Positions 32,348-41,330 of a DNA stretch of 64,000 bases are shown here, piece after piece. Made by a program: the position numbers and the translations under genes. Source of the stretch: Rugamonas rivuli (GTDB lineage: Bacteria > Pseudomonadota > Gammaproteobacteria > Burkholderiales > Burkholderiaceae_D); assembly GCF_009380165.1 (NCBI RefSeq), contig NZ_WHUF01000007.1, positions 62,001 to 126,000 of the forward strand, written 5' to 3'. The notes under the pieces are model-generated. The model ran no database searches, was not told the DNA's origin, and saw only the letters and a program-made list of their open reading frames with translations. The stretch's first letter is position 1. The number at the start of each line of letters is the position of its first letter.

Positions 32348-32364
32348 ATATACGAAACGTATAT
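32348..32364. promoter_or_regulatory. Palindromic operator candidate before the ParD-like gene
   Basis: ATATACG-AAA-CGTATAT is a perfect inverted repeat with 7-bp arms, standing 11 bp upstream of the ParD-like ATG, where a repressor would block initiation. A partial repeat, ATATATTCG, follows at 32370-32378. Binding by the ParD-like protein is inferred from position. Confidence 0.5.
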
Positions 32365-32439
32365 GGATTATATATTCGTGTTGCGGAGCCGCGCAAGTGA
32401 CCATATAGTGTCGAGCGTTACGTTCTGATCTCTGTAGCC

Positions 32440-33192
32440 ATGCCATCGACCAAACCTTACCTCCGACTCGTGACCATGCTGGCCTGCGCATGCTGGTCGA
32501 TGTCCGCGCCCTGCCACGCCACGGAACCCGAGCCCGAGCCGGACGTCCAGCGCGTGATCGTGCGGGCGACCGGTGGTGCGCCGCTACGCTCGTACCAGCA
32601 GATGCTGGATGGCTTGAACGCGTTTGAAAAATACCAGTCGCATGCGCCGGACAGCCGGCGCCGCTTCCAGCTGGTGCCGCTGCAGGGGCGGGCGGCATTG
32701 AAGACCATCCGTCTCTCCATCGCCAGCGGCGACGAGATCACGCCGGTTGCGGTCGATGCCGATGGCCGCTTTGATTTGCCGCGCCTCGACCATCCCGAGC
32801 CTGACGCGCAACTGAAGCTCAGCCTGCGGTCCGACAGCGTGCGCTGGCGGCCGTATGTCCGCACGCCCGGGGTGCCGGCGGACCAGTTGCGATTGGGCGA
32901 TCTGCGCATCGAATGCCGGGTGTTCGACGCGGTCGACGAGCGCAGCATGAGCTTCACGCAGCGCATGGGGCTGTCCCTGCTCGGCGGCGCCTGTGTCGGC
33001 AGCCGGGTGGACTTCTGGGCTCTGGCGCCGGCCAGGATCGATGGCGTCACCCTGGTTCACGGCAACCGCCGCGTGGCCTTGCCGCAGACGGCTATCGGCC
33101 GGAATGGCGAGACGTTTATCGCCCCGGTCAACGACGCCGGCTGGCCGGACGATACGCGCATCGAATTCAGCTTCGTTCCCGTTGCGCCTTAA
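32440..33192 (+). CDS. Exported protein of unknown function
   Basis: 250 residues with a signal peptide (LVTMLACACWSMSAPCHA, cleavage likely near residue 27). The mature part has no motif that I recognise. It is mostly predicted beta strand, with TIRLSIASGDEITPVAVDAD, DGRFDLPRLDHPEPDAQLKL, and a C-terminal GVTLVHGNRRVALPQTAI-type strand pair. It lies 4 bp before an AraC-type regulator gene on the same strand, which suggests a shared transcript. Cellular location is probably periplasmic; the role is unknown. Confidence 0.65.
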   Translation: MPSTKPYLRLVTMLACACWSMSAPCHATEPEPEPDVQRVIVRATGGAPLRSYQQMLDGLNAFEKYQSHAPDSRRRFQLVPLQGRAALKTIRLSIASGDEITPVAVDADGRFDLPRLDHPEPDAQLKLSLRSDSVRWRPYVRTPGVPADQLRLGDLRIECRVFDAVDERSMSFTQRMGLSLLGGACVGSRVDFWALAPARIDGVTLVHGNRRVALPQTAIGRNGETFIAPVNDAGWPDDTRIEFSFVPVAP

Positions 33193-33196
33193 GGCC

Positions 33197-34123
33197 ATGG
33201 ACCCACTCTCGGATGTACTGTCGTTGCTGAAACCGCGCAGCTATGTGTCCGCCGGCTTCGATGCGGGCGGCGACTGGTCCGTTCGTTTTTCACAGCAGCA
33301 GAACTTCATCAAATGCTGCACGGTGGTGTCCGGCCAGTGCTGGCTGGCGGTGGATGGCGTGCCGGAGCCCATGCACCTGAAGGCCGGCGATTGCTTCGTG
33401 CTGGGCAGCGGACGCACGTTCCGGCTGGCCAGCGACCTGTCCCTGCCCGCCATTGAATCCACGGCCGTGTTCTCGTCGGCGCAGGAAGGCGGCGTCGTCA
33501 CGTACAACGGCGGCGGCGGTTTTTTCCTGGGTGGCAGCCGCTTCGCCGTCAATGGCGACCATGTGGGTATCTTGCTGGCCATGCTGCCGCCGGTCGTCCA
33601 CTTATGGAAGGAAAGCGACCGCGCCGCGCTGCGCTGGGCGGTCGAGCGCATGGCGCAGGAGCTGCGCGAACGGCAGCCGGGCAACGACCTGGTGGTGCAG
33701 CAGCTGGCGCACATGATGCTGGTGCAGGCCTTGCGCCTCTACCTGTCCGACGAGCACGGCGAGCAGGCCGGCTGGCTGGGCGCCCTGGCCGACAAGCAGA
33801 TCGGCGCGGCCATCAACGCTATCCACCACGATCCCGCGCAGCGCTGGACGCTGGCCGGGCTCGCCAGTGTGGCCGGCATGTCGCGCTCCATCTTCGCGCA
33901 GAAGTTCAAGCAGAAGGTCGGCACGCCGCCGATGGAATACCTGACCCGCTGGCGCATGCTGCTGGCCGCCGACCGGCTCGCCAATTCCAGCGCGCCGATT
34001 GCGCGCGTCGCGCTGTCGCTCGGCTACGAATCGGAGAGCGCTTTCGGCGCGGCGTTCAAGCGCGTCATGGGTGGTTCGCCGCGCCAGTACAGCCTGGAAC
34101 GGCAAGCCGCAAGCCTCAGCTAG
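33197..34123 (+). CDS. AraC family transcriptional regulator with N-terminal cupin
   Basis: 308-residue regulator. Residues 1-180 form the cupin domain found in AraC-type proteins with the PLSDVLSLLKPRSYVSAGFD start (AraC_binding / cupin_6 group). Residues 205-300 are the two helix-turn-helix motifs: WTLAGLASVAGMSRSIFAQK and PIARVALSLGYESESAFGAA, ending FKRVMGGSPRQY. The ATG at 33197 follows AAGG closely. The regulatory target is unknown; the hypothetical gene 4 bp upstream and the convergent peptidase gene are the neighbours. Confidence 0.9.
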   Translation: MDPLSDVLSLLKPRSYVSAGFDAGGDWSVRFSQQQNFIKCCTVVSGQCWLAVDGVPEPMHLKAGDCFVLGSGRTFRLASDLSLPAIESTAVFSSAQEGGVVTYNGGGGFFLGGSRFAVNGDHVGILLAMLPPVVHLWKESDRAALRWAVERMAQELRERQPGNDLVVQQLAHMMLVQALRLYLSDEHGEQAGWLGALADKQIGAAINAIHHDPAQRWTLAGLASVAGMSRSIFAQKFKQKVGTPPMEYLTRWRMLLAADRLANSSAPIARVALSLGYESESAFGAAFKRVMGGSPRQYSLERQAASLS

Positions 34124-34126
34124 AGC

Positions 34127-37100
34127 TTAGAGGCTGGGCCCCGGCACATCGCCATCCTTGGGATACGACGGCAAGGCTGGCGGCGCAGGCGGCAGCACCG
34201 TCGGATGACGGTCCAGCGCATCGACCAGCATGCGGATGGCCGCTTCCAGCTGGGCGTCCTTGCCCGCCAGCGTCTCGCCCGGCACGTCGTTGACTTCCAC
34301 GTCGGGATCGGTGCCGTGGTTCTCGATCAGCCAGCGGCTGTCCGGGCTGTACAGCGCATCCTTGGGGATCGCCAGGTAGCCGCCGTCGGCCAGTTCCATC
34401 GCACCGGTCACGCCGCGCACGCCGCCCCAGCTGCGCTGGCCGACGACCTTGCCGAGTCCGTAGTCGCGGAAGTAGTAGGCGAACTGGTCGCCGTCGGAAC
34501 CGGTGAACTGGTTGGTCAGTGCCACCTTGGGGCCGATGATCTGCTGCGCCGGCAGCGTCTCGCGGCCGCCGGCGCGGTTCACGTACAGGCCCGCCACGTT
34601 GCGCCGCAAGCGCGCCAGGATCTGCTGGCTGGTGAAGCCGCCCAGGTTCCAGCGCACATCGAAGATCAGCGCCTGCTTGTCCATCTGCGGATAGAACTGG
34701 CGCACGAACTGCTCCGCGCCGGTCTGATGGAAGTCGCGCACGAAGACGTAGGCGACGCGCCCGCCGGACAGCTGCTCCACCTTGCGGCGGTTTTGTTCGA
34801 TCATGTATTCCTCGCGCAGCGCCATCTCGCTCCTGACCGGATCGACCGTGACCTGGCGCGGCGTGCCGTCCGGCTTGTCGGCGACCAGCAAGTCCAGCTT
34901 GCCGTTCAGGCCTTCCAGCAGTTCGTCGGGCGTGTGCGGCGCGGCCAGCGGCTTGCCGTTGATCGCCAGCAGATAGTCGCCTTCCCGCACGTCGAGGCCG
35001 GGCTCGGCCAACGGACTGCGCAGCGATGGACGGGAGTTGTCGCCGGGGTAGATGCGCGCCAGGCGATAGCGGCCGCTGGCCGCGTCCAGCGCGTAGTCCG
35101 CACCCAGGCGCGGCGTCGCCGGCCTGTTAGGCGGCGGGCCGAAATCGCCGCTGCCGTAGACCATGTGCGAGGTCGCCAGTTCACCCTGGAGCTGGCCGAT
35201 CAGGTAGTTCAGGTCGTCCCGCGAGCCGAGCAAGGGCAGCAGGCGCGCGTAGGCCTTGCGCACGGCCGGCCAGTCGATGCCGTTCATGGTGGGACTCAGA
35301 TAGAAATCGCGGTCGAGGCGCCAGACCTTGTTGTACAGGGCTGCCCATTCTTCCTTGAGGTTGATGGTGGCCGTCATGCCCTTGAACGACAGCGCCTGGC
35401 TGTCGGCGGCGCCGGCCGCCGTGGCGATGGTCTTCCACTGGTCGCCCTGTTTTATCAGGACGCGGCGGCCGTCGCCGGACAGCTGGAACTGCTCCACATC
35501 CTGTTGCAGCACGCGGTCTTCGCCGCGCTGCATGTCGTACAGGTGCAGCGCGTTCTGCTGGCCCGGCAGCTCGCCGGCCACCAGCGGCATCGGCTGGCTG
35601 AGGTAGACCAGGTTCCCCTGCCGCACCGCCAGCCCCGAATAGTTGCCCGGCCCGACAGGTACGGGAACGGCGCGGCGCATCAGTCCATCGAAATCGATTT
35701 GTCCGTTCGCGGCCTTGCCGCTGCCGGCCGGCGCGGAGGCGCGCAGCGCGCGCACGGCGGACGGCGCATGCTGCTGCAAGGTGGTGACGTAGATGCCGTT
35801 CGGGTTGACGGTCGCAAACGCTTCCTCGCTGCTGGACGATACCGGCAGCTCATGGCGCGACGACAGGAAGTACAGGTACTGGCCATCCTCCGAGAAGGCC
35901 GGCTTCCAGTCGCTGTTCATGGGCGAGCTGATGACGTGGTCCCGCCCGGCTGCGATGTCGTACAGGTGGATGCCGCGCTGCTGGTTCTCGGCCTGGACGC
36001 TGTAGGCCAGCCAGCGGCCGTCGGGTGAAAACGCGGCGTCGTCGATCACGCGATGCAGGTCGTGCGCTACGTCGCGCAGTGTGCCGTCGGCTACGGTGAG
36101 CAGCCACAGGCGCTTGTCGCTGTCGGCGACGGCCAGCGTCTTGCCGTCCGGCGACCAGACCGGCGTGTAGTAGGCGCCGCGTGTGGAATGCGTCAGCAGC
36201 CGTTCCGCGCCGCCTTGCGCGGGACGCACGGCGACCTGCTGTTCGCCGTTGACGTCGGTGATGTAGGCCAGCAGCTTGCCGTCGGGCGAAAACGCCGGAC
36301 GTTCTTCATCGGCGCCGCTGGTGGCGGTCAGCCTGGTCATGGCGTTCGCGCCGGTGGCCACCGCGAACAGATCGCCGCGCGCGGAAAACACGGCCGCGCC
36401 GCCGTCGGGCGCCAGGGCGAAGGCGGCGTCGCCCTCGCGGATAAAGCGGGAGGCGTCGACTTCCTGCAGCGGTGGGCTGGCATCGGCCGGCAGCGTCACG
36501 CGGATTTCGCGCAGCCGCTCCGTCGGCAGGTCCAGCGCATACAGCTTGCCGCCCTGCTGGAAGGTGATCTGCTGGCCGCCGAGCGCGGGAAAGTCGATAT
36601 CGAAATCCGTGAAGAAGGTCAGCTGGCGCGACTTGCCGCTATCCTGGTCGTAGGCCCACAGGTTCATGCGGCGCTTGCTGTCGCTGTCGGACAGGTAGTA
36701 GATGCTGCGGCCGTACCACATCGGCGCCGTGTCGTTGCCCTTCCAGTGCGTGATCTGCCGGCTGGCGTGGGTGTCGAGGTCGTAGGTGTAGATGTCCTGC
36801 GCCAGGCCGCCGTCGTAGCGCTTGCGGGCGTCGAAATCGTTGAGCACCTGGGTGTAGGCGATGTGGCGCGCGTCCGCCGCGTAGCTCATCAGGCCGGCGT
36901 GCTCCATCGGCAGCGGCTGCGGCAGGCCGCCTTCACGCGGCACCAGGAACATGCGGTAGCCCTTCTGATTCCAGGCCTGCATGCGCGAGCCGAACACGAT
37001 GTGGCGCGAGTCCGGCGTCCAGGTCACGACCATGTCGTCCTTCTGCTGGGCGTAGTTGGGATTGAAGGTCAGGCGGCGCGGCTCGCCGCCGGCGGCCGGC

Positions 37101-37363
37101 ATCACGTAGACATCCTGGTGGCCGTCGCGCTGGGCGCTGAAGGCGATCCACTGGCCGTCCGGCGAAAAGCGCGGCATCACCGGCCGGGTGGCCTCCGGCG
37201 CCAGCTGGCTCGCCACGCCGCCGCTGCGCGCAACCTGCCACAGCTTGCCTTTGGCGACGAATACGATGCGCTCGGCGGATGCATGGGGGAAGCGCTTGAG
37301 CACATCGGCGGCCTGTGCGGTCGACATGCATAAGGCCAGGGCCAGGGTGGTACGCAATTTCAT
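34127..37363 (-). CDS. Tricorn-like S41 family serine peptidase
   Basis: 1078-residue exported homologue of tricorn protease. A signal peptide (MKLRTTLALALCMSTAQA) is followed by two WD40/PD40-type beta-propellers (repeats such as PRFSPDGQWIAFSAQRDGHQ and PAFSPDGKLLAYITD over about 600 residues), a C1 helical region, a PDZ domain (LDVREGDYLLAINGKPL) and the S41 catalytic core. The tricorn catalytic residues can be placed: His in GELATSHMVYG, the serine nucleophile with adjacent Asp in NQFTGSDGDQFAYYF, and Glu in LIENHGTDPDVEV. The ATG at 37363 has GGAG before it. It probably degrades peptides in the periplasm. The convergent AraC gene ends 3 bp away. Confidence 0.92.
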   Translation of the reverse strand: MKLRTTLALALCMSTAQAADVLKRFPHASAERIVFVAKGKLWQVARSGGVASQLAPEATRPVMPRFSPDGQWIAFSAQRDGHQDVYVMPAAGGEPRRLTFNPNYAQQKDDMVVTWTPDSRHIVFGSRMQAWNQKGYRMFLVPREGGLPQPLPMEHAGLMSYAADARHIAYTQVLNDFDARKRYDGGLAQDIYTYDLDTHASRQITHWKGNDTAPMWYGRSIYYLSDSDSKRRMNLWAYDQDSGKSRQLTFFTDFDIDFPALGGQQITFQQGGKLYALDLPTERLREIRVTLPADASPPLQEVDASRFIREGDAAFALAPDGGAAVFSARGDLFAVATGANAMTRLTATSGADEERPAFSPDGKLLAYITDVNGEQQVAVRPAQGGAERLLTHSTRGAYYTPVWSPDGKTLAVADSDKRLWLLTVADGTLRDVAHDLHRVIDDAAFSPDGRWLAYSVQAENQQRGIHLYDIAAGRDHVISSPMNSDWKPAFSEDGQYLYFLSSRHELPVSSSSEEAFATVNPNGIYVTTLQQHAPSAVRALRASAPAGSGKAANGQIDFDGLMRRAVPVPVGPGNYSGLAVRQGNLVYLSQPMPLVAGELPGQQNALHLYDMQRGEDRVLQQDVEQFQLSGDGRRVLIKQGDQWKTIATAAGAADSQALSFKGMTATINLKEEWAALYNKVWRLDRDFYLSPTMNGIDWPAVRKAYARLLPLLGSRDDLNYLIGQLQGELATSHMVYGSGDFGPPPNRPATPRLGADYALDAASGRYRLARIYPGDNSRPSLRSPLAEPGLDVREGDYLLAINGKPLAAPHTPDELLEGLNGKLDLLVADKPDGTPRQVTVDPVRSEMALREEYMIEQNRRKVEQLSGGRVAYVFVRDFHQTGAEQFVRQFYPQMDKQALIFDVRWNLGGFTSQQILARLRRNVAGLYVNRAGGRETLPAQQIIGPKVALTNQFTGSDGDQFAYYFRDYGLGKVVGQRSWGGVRGVTGAMELADGGYLAIPKDALYSPDSRWLIENHGTDPDVEVNDVPGETLAGKDAQLEAAIRMLVDALDRHPTVLPPAPPALPSYPKDGDVPGPSL

Positions 37364-37496
37364 CGGGTGTCTCCAATTGTTCGGAGGCGCCATGGTAAAA
37401 CGATTAAACCAGATGAATTATGCCGCGACGACGCACTGCAGTTTGGCGGGAATAGAATGCAAAAAAACCGTCGCGGCCGGCCCTGGCCCGATGCGA

Positions 37497-38378
37497 TTAT
37501 GCGAAATAATTCGCTTGCCGCAGGTCGGACAGCAGCTCCGTCTGCGCCGGCAACCATCCCAGCGTTTGCCGCGTCCACGCGCTGGACGAGGGAATATCCA
37601 TCGCGGCAAAGTTTGCGAACCAGCCGAAATGGGCGGCGGCTTCTTCGACGCTCAGGCTGGCGACGGGCAGGCCCAGCTTGTCGCCGATGAGACCGGCGAT
37701 GTCGCGGAAGGCCACGCCCTCCTCGGCGGCGGCGTGGTAGCGGCGGCCGCCTTCGCCCTGTTCCAGCGCCAGGCGGTAGAGTCGGGCCGCATCGAGCCGG
37801 TGCACGGCGGGCCAGCGGTTCAGCCCACCGTCGACCATGGCGGAGACGCCGGTCCGGCGTGCCGTCTCGATCAGGATGGGCACGAAGCCATGGTCGCCCG
37901 CGCCGTGCACCGACGGCGGCAGGCGCAGCACCGAGGCTTGCACCGCCCTGGCCCGCAGCGCATCGACCGCTTGCTCCGACGCGGCGCGTGGATGGCCGAT
38001 GGGCGTCGACTCCTCGGTCGAGACGACGCCACGCGGCAGCACGCCCATGGCCGACGTCACGACCAGCGGCCGCGCGCTGCCTTCCAGCGCCGAGCCGAGG
38101 GCATCGATGACGCGGCGGTCCATTTCGCAGCTGGCCTGGAATTTCGAGAAGTCGTGGTTGAAGCCGGTGTGGATGACGCCGTCCGCTTGCGCGGCGCCTT
38201 GGCGCAGGGTGTCGACATCTTCCAGGTCGCCCCGGTGCGCCTGCGCGCCGGCGGCGGCCAGTGCCTGGGCGGAGGCGTCGGAGCGGGCCAGTCCGGTGAC
38301 CTGGTGGCCCGCGGCGATCAGTTCTGCTACAACTGCGGAGCCGACGAATCCCGTCGCTCCGGTAACGAATACGCGCAT
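37497..38378 (-). CDS. NAD-dependent epimerase/dehydratase-like (extended SDR) protein
   Basis: 293-residue extended short-chain dehydrogenase. The cofactor motif MRVFVTGATGFVGSAVVAEL (T-G-x-x-G-x-x-G) starts at the N-terminus; AHRGDLEDVDTLRQG gives the adenine-ring Asp. The usual catalytic tyrosine of Y-x-x-x-K is not obvious: the equivalent stretch reads PIGHPRAASEQAVDAL, so this is an atypical SDR, perhaps a reductase-like or regulatory member. ATG at 38378 follows AAGGAA. The substrate is unknown. It stands alone between a metalloprotease gene and the tricorn-like gene. Confidence 0.85.
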   Translation of the reverse strand: MRVFVTGATGFVGSAVVAELIAAGHQVTGLARSDASAQALAAAGAQAHRGDLEDVDTLRQGAAQADGVIHTGFNHDFSKFQASCEMDRRVIDALGSALEGSARPLVVTSAMGVLPRGVVSTEESTPIGHPRAASEQAVDALRARAVQASVLRLPPSVHGAGDHGFVPILIETARRTGVSAMVDGGLNRWPAVHRLDAARLYRLALEQGEGGRRYHAAAEEGVAFRDIAGLIGDKLGLPVASLSVEEAAAHFGWFANFAAMDIPSSSAWTRQTLGWLPAQTELLSDLRQANYFA

Positions 38379-38481
38379 CTTGCATTCCTTCCGTTTGATG
38401 AAAGAACACATGCTATGCCGCCGCCCGGCCACGGGCTATGCGTCGGCGTCCGTATTGTTGTCGCGATCGTCCGGGCCTGCT

Positions 38482-39741
38482 TCAGCGCGGGTTCTGGTAG
38501 CCGCTGTCGGCCAGCAGGCGTTCGAAATTCCTGGTGTTGAGGATCTCGGCGATGGCCTGCTTTTTGTCCTTGGCTTGCTGGTAGTAGGCCTGGCAGATGC
38601 GGAAGCCCATGAAGTAGCCGAGGTCGGCCGGACGCCCGGTGGCTTCGTCGGCGCCGCCGTACAGCCACTGGCTGGTGTCGCTGCCCTGCATGGCGGCGAA
38701 GAATTGCTGCTTCAGTTCGGCCTCGTGCGCGTAGCCGTAGGTGTAGATCTTCTGGTTGAAGTTGCCGTCGATGAGCAGCGATGTCATGAAATCGGCGCCG
38801 CCTTCCTTGATGGCGTGGCCCAGCAGGGTTTGCGGCATCAGGTTTTGCTGGAAGTGCATCAGCTCGTGCGTTACCAGCGACGGCAGGGCGTCGAAGGAGT
38901 TGATCGATTTCTTGTGCCAGCCCGTCAGTTCGTCGGTGGGCACGCCCGGCCCCAGGCCGAACATGTCGACGCCGATCAGCAGGCCGTCCGGCGAGGAGGT
39001 GCCGCCGCTGTTCATCGCGCCGATCAGGAAGTAGACGTCGGGGAAGGTGGCCTTGTCGTAGAGGCCCTTGAACTTGCGCATCGCGCCGCGCAGCGCGGGT
39101 TCGATGCGGCCGGTTTGCAGCGTCTGCGGGCGGATCGCCGCGTAGTACTTGGGCCGCTTGCTGATCGACGCGTACAGGTTGGCGCCGCTGCCGATGCGGT
39201 GCGGGATGAAGCCCTGCAGGCCGACGCTGCCGGCGTCCAGGTACTGCTGGTCGAGCAGCTGCGCCGGCGCGCTGGCGGCCGGCAGTTGCTCGAATACTTT
39301 CCAGAAGCGGTCGAGATCGCTGGTGATGAATTTGAACTGCTCGGGGCTCGCGTGCCCGGCCTGGTAGGCGGCTTCGTTGGCGGTGGCGCGCTGGACGATG
39401 GCCGGCCAGCGCGGGTTGCCGCGCAGCGGGGCCAGATCCGGATCCTCCGCGAGGTAGGCGGCCAGGCGCATGCCTTCGGCCACGCCGCGTTCCAGCGCGG
39501 CCAGCGCCTCGGCTTCGTTGCCGGCCTTGAGGTGGGCGGTGGCCAGGTCGTACATCAGCGTGGCGTCGCGATAGCCGCCGTCGCGCGCGGCGCGGTAGCC
39601 GCTGATCGCCGCCGCGTAGTCCTTTTTCTCCAGCGCGGTGGCGGCGGCGTTGGCCAGCTGGCGCGGCGATTGTTGCGCATAGGCGCAGGTCATGGTGGCG
39701 GACACGCAGACGGCCATGCCCAGCAGGGTGTTCAATTTCAT
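38482..39741 (-). CDS. Exported TPR and HExxH metalloprotease-like protein (DUF2268-type)
   Basis: 419 residues with a signal peptide (LLGMAVCVSATMTCAYAQ). Residues 25-110 are tetratricopeptide-like helices (NAAATALEKKDYAAAISGYR, ATAHLKAGNEAEALAALERG). The C-terminal 280 residues resemble the DUF2268 group of putative zinc proteases: the motif SLVTHELMHFQQNLM contains H-E-x-x-H, with a later Glu in HAIKEGGADFMTSLL as likely third ligand. It probably acts in the periplasm. Its gene starts 10 bp after a membrane-protein gene on the same strand, so the two may be co-transcribed. The substrate is unknown. Confidence 0.78.
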   Translation of the reverse strand: MKLNTLLGMAVCVSATMTCAYAQQSPRQLANAAATALEKKDYAAAISGYRAARDGGYRDATLMYDLATAHLKAGNEAEALAALERGVAEGMRLAAYLAEDPDLAPLRGNPRWPAIVQRATANEAAYQAGHASPEQFKFITSDLDRFWKVFEQLPAASAPAQLLDQQYLDAGSVGLQGFIPHRIGSGANLYASISKRPKYYAAIRPQTLQTGRIEPALRGAMRKFKGLYDKATFPDVYFLIGAMNSGGTSSPDGLLIGVDMFGLGPGVPTDELTGWHKKSINSFDALPSLVTHELMHFQQNLMPQTLLGHAIKEGGADFMTSLLIDGNFNQKIYTYGYAHEAELKQQFFAAMQGSDTSQWLYGGADEATGRPADLGYFMGFRICQAYYQQAKDKKQAIAEILNTRNFERLLADSGYQNPR

Positions 39742-39751
39742 CGGCTTACTC

Positions 39752-40495
39752 CTATTTTTTCTCTTGGACCGCTTCCGGATATTCGTGTTCGATTTCCTTG
39801 ATGATCTCCGCGCCCAGCGTGGCGTAGTCGTTGTAGCGCTCGTATAGCTGCGGGAAGGTGATCTGCTTGCGCAGCAGGCGCTTGCCCTTGGGCGCGGTGA
39901 TCAGGCGGTAGCGCTCGGCGAGGCTGTCTTCGCCCGTCAAACCGTTTTCGATGTAGGCGCGGAAGATCTCCTGGTTGGAGTGCCAGCCGCCTTCGGACGA
40001 TTTGATGGCGGCGGTGTTGCGTTCGTACAGGTCCAGGATCTTGTCCAGCAGGGCTTCGTTCTCGATGTGGCCCAGCTTGCCGGAGGACTTGAACCCCTGA
40101 TAGCGGCTGACCAGCGGATTGAAGAAGTAGTTGCTGTCGGCGCGCTGGTAGGCGGCGTCGAAGGTTTGCGGGTCGGGCGTGGCGCGCGGATCGAACTTGC
40201 CGAGGTAGACGAAGTTGGCGTCGTACTCATGGTGGGCCTGATTGAGCTCCTTGATCATGTCGAGGTCGCTGCCGATATCGTGCCGCAGGCCCAGCAGGAA
40301 GGCGCGCACCTGCTGCTGCTCGTGGCGGTGCTCGCCCAGGCTGTGCAGCCAGATGCTGAGGCTGACCGCGAAGACGATGGTGACGATCTCCAGCCCCATC
40401 TCGCCCAGCTTGTGGCGCCAGCCGTGTTCGCTCTTGCCCATCAGTTGCACCACTTTCTTGGTGTGCTTTGCTATTTCCTGTTCCGCCATGTCCAT
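39752..40495 (-). CDS. Membrane protein resembling DUF6090 family
   Basis: 247-residue protein with one N-terminal hydrophobic segment at about residues 33-52 (LEIVTIVFAVSLSIWLHSLG) preceded by a charged cytoplasmic stretch (GKSEHGWRHKLGEMG), and a soluble helical C-terminal part (about 190 residues, FLLGLRHDIGSDLDMIKELN). The pattern resembles DUF6090-type proteins, but I am not certain of the family. No catalytic motif is visible. It is followed after 10 bp by the TPR-metalloprotease gene, suggesting a common role at the inner membrane and periplasm. Confidence 0.65.
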   Translation of the reverse strand: MDMAEQEIAKHTKKVVQLMGKSEHGWRHKLGEMGLEIVTIVFAVSLSIWLHSLGEHRHEQQQVRAFLLGLRHDIGSDLDMIKELNQAHHEYDANFVYLGKFDPRATPDPQTFDAAYQRADSNYFFNPLVSRYQGFKSSGKLGHIENEALLDKILDLYERNTAAIKSSEGGWHSNQEIFRAYIENGLTGEDSLAERYRLITAPKGKRLLRKQITFPQLYERYNDYATLGAEIIKEIEHEYPEAVQEKK

Positions 40496-40598
40496 CCACA
40501 GTTGAAGAATTGAATAGCCGAAACTATAACGTATCGCGGCACCGGGGCGAACAAAAAACGATAGCTGGGCTTAAGGTTGGCGTCGTTATAATCGCCAC

Positions 40599-41255
40599 AT
40601 GCACATCTTGATCATCGAAGACGACCTGGACCTGGGATTCGCGCTGCAGCAGGCGCTGAAGGCGGACGGCATCAGCAGCGAGTGGCTGCGCCGCGTGGCC
40701 GACGCGCCGCTGCTGGCGGCCGACCTGCCCTACGATTGCGCGCTGCTGGACATCTCGCTGCCCGACGGCAGCGGCCTGGACCTGCTGCTGCGCTGGCGCC
40801 AGGCCGGCGTCGCGCTGCCCATCGTCATGATCACCGCGCGCTCGGCGCTGCACGACCGCCTGGCCGGGCTGGACGGCGGCGCCGACGATTTCATCATCAA
40901 GCCGTTTGCGATGGCCGAGCTGGTGTCGCGGCTGCGCGCGGTGCTGCGCCGCTACGCGCAGCAGGCCAGTCCGCTGTGGACCATCGGCGAGCTGCACATC
41001 GAGCCGCGCGGCTACAAGGCCTGGCTGGCCGGCGAGCTGCTGGATTTGTCGCCGCGCGAATTCCGCCTGATGCTGGAGCTGGCGCGCGAACCGGGCGTGG
41101 TGGTGCCCAAGGGCGCGCTGGCGCAGCGCCTGGAGCCGCTGGGCGACGCCCTCGACTTCGGCGTGATCGAAGTCCACGTCTCCAACCTGCGGCGCAAGAT
41201 CGGCGCCCAGCGCATCCGCACCGTGCGCGGCGTCGGCTACATGCTGGCCGCCTGA
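40599..41255 (+). CDS. OmpR/PhoB-type response regulator (orphan)
   Basis: 218-residue response regulator. The receiver domain has the acidic pair in IIEDDLDLG, the phospho-acceptor Asp51 in CALLDISLPDGSG, Thr79 and Lys101. The C-terminal winged helix (residues 125-218, LSPREFRLMLELAREPGVVV, FGVIEVHVSNLRRKIGAQRI) is of the OmpR type and similar to QseB/PmrA-like proteins. These are normally followed by their kinase gene; here a TMEM175-like gene follows instead, so the partner kinase must lie elsewhere. Its target genes are unknown. Confidence 0.92.
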   Translation: MHILIIEDDLDLGFALQQALKADGISSEWLRRVADAPLLAADLPYDCALLDISLPDGSGLDLLLRWRQAGVALPIVMITARSALHDRLAGLDGGADDFIIKPFAMAELVSRLRAVLRRYAQQASPLWTIGELHIEPRGYKAWLAGELLDLSPREFRLMLELAREPGVVVPKGALAQRLEPLGDALDFGVIEVHVSNLRRKIGAQRIRTVRGVGYMLAA

Positions 41256-41330
41256 GGCGGGCAGGCCGTTGTTGCAAACATTTTAATTTGCGGCAAGAAT
41301 ACGGCTCGTCCCCATCATCCTGGAGTACCT

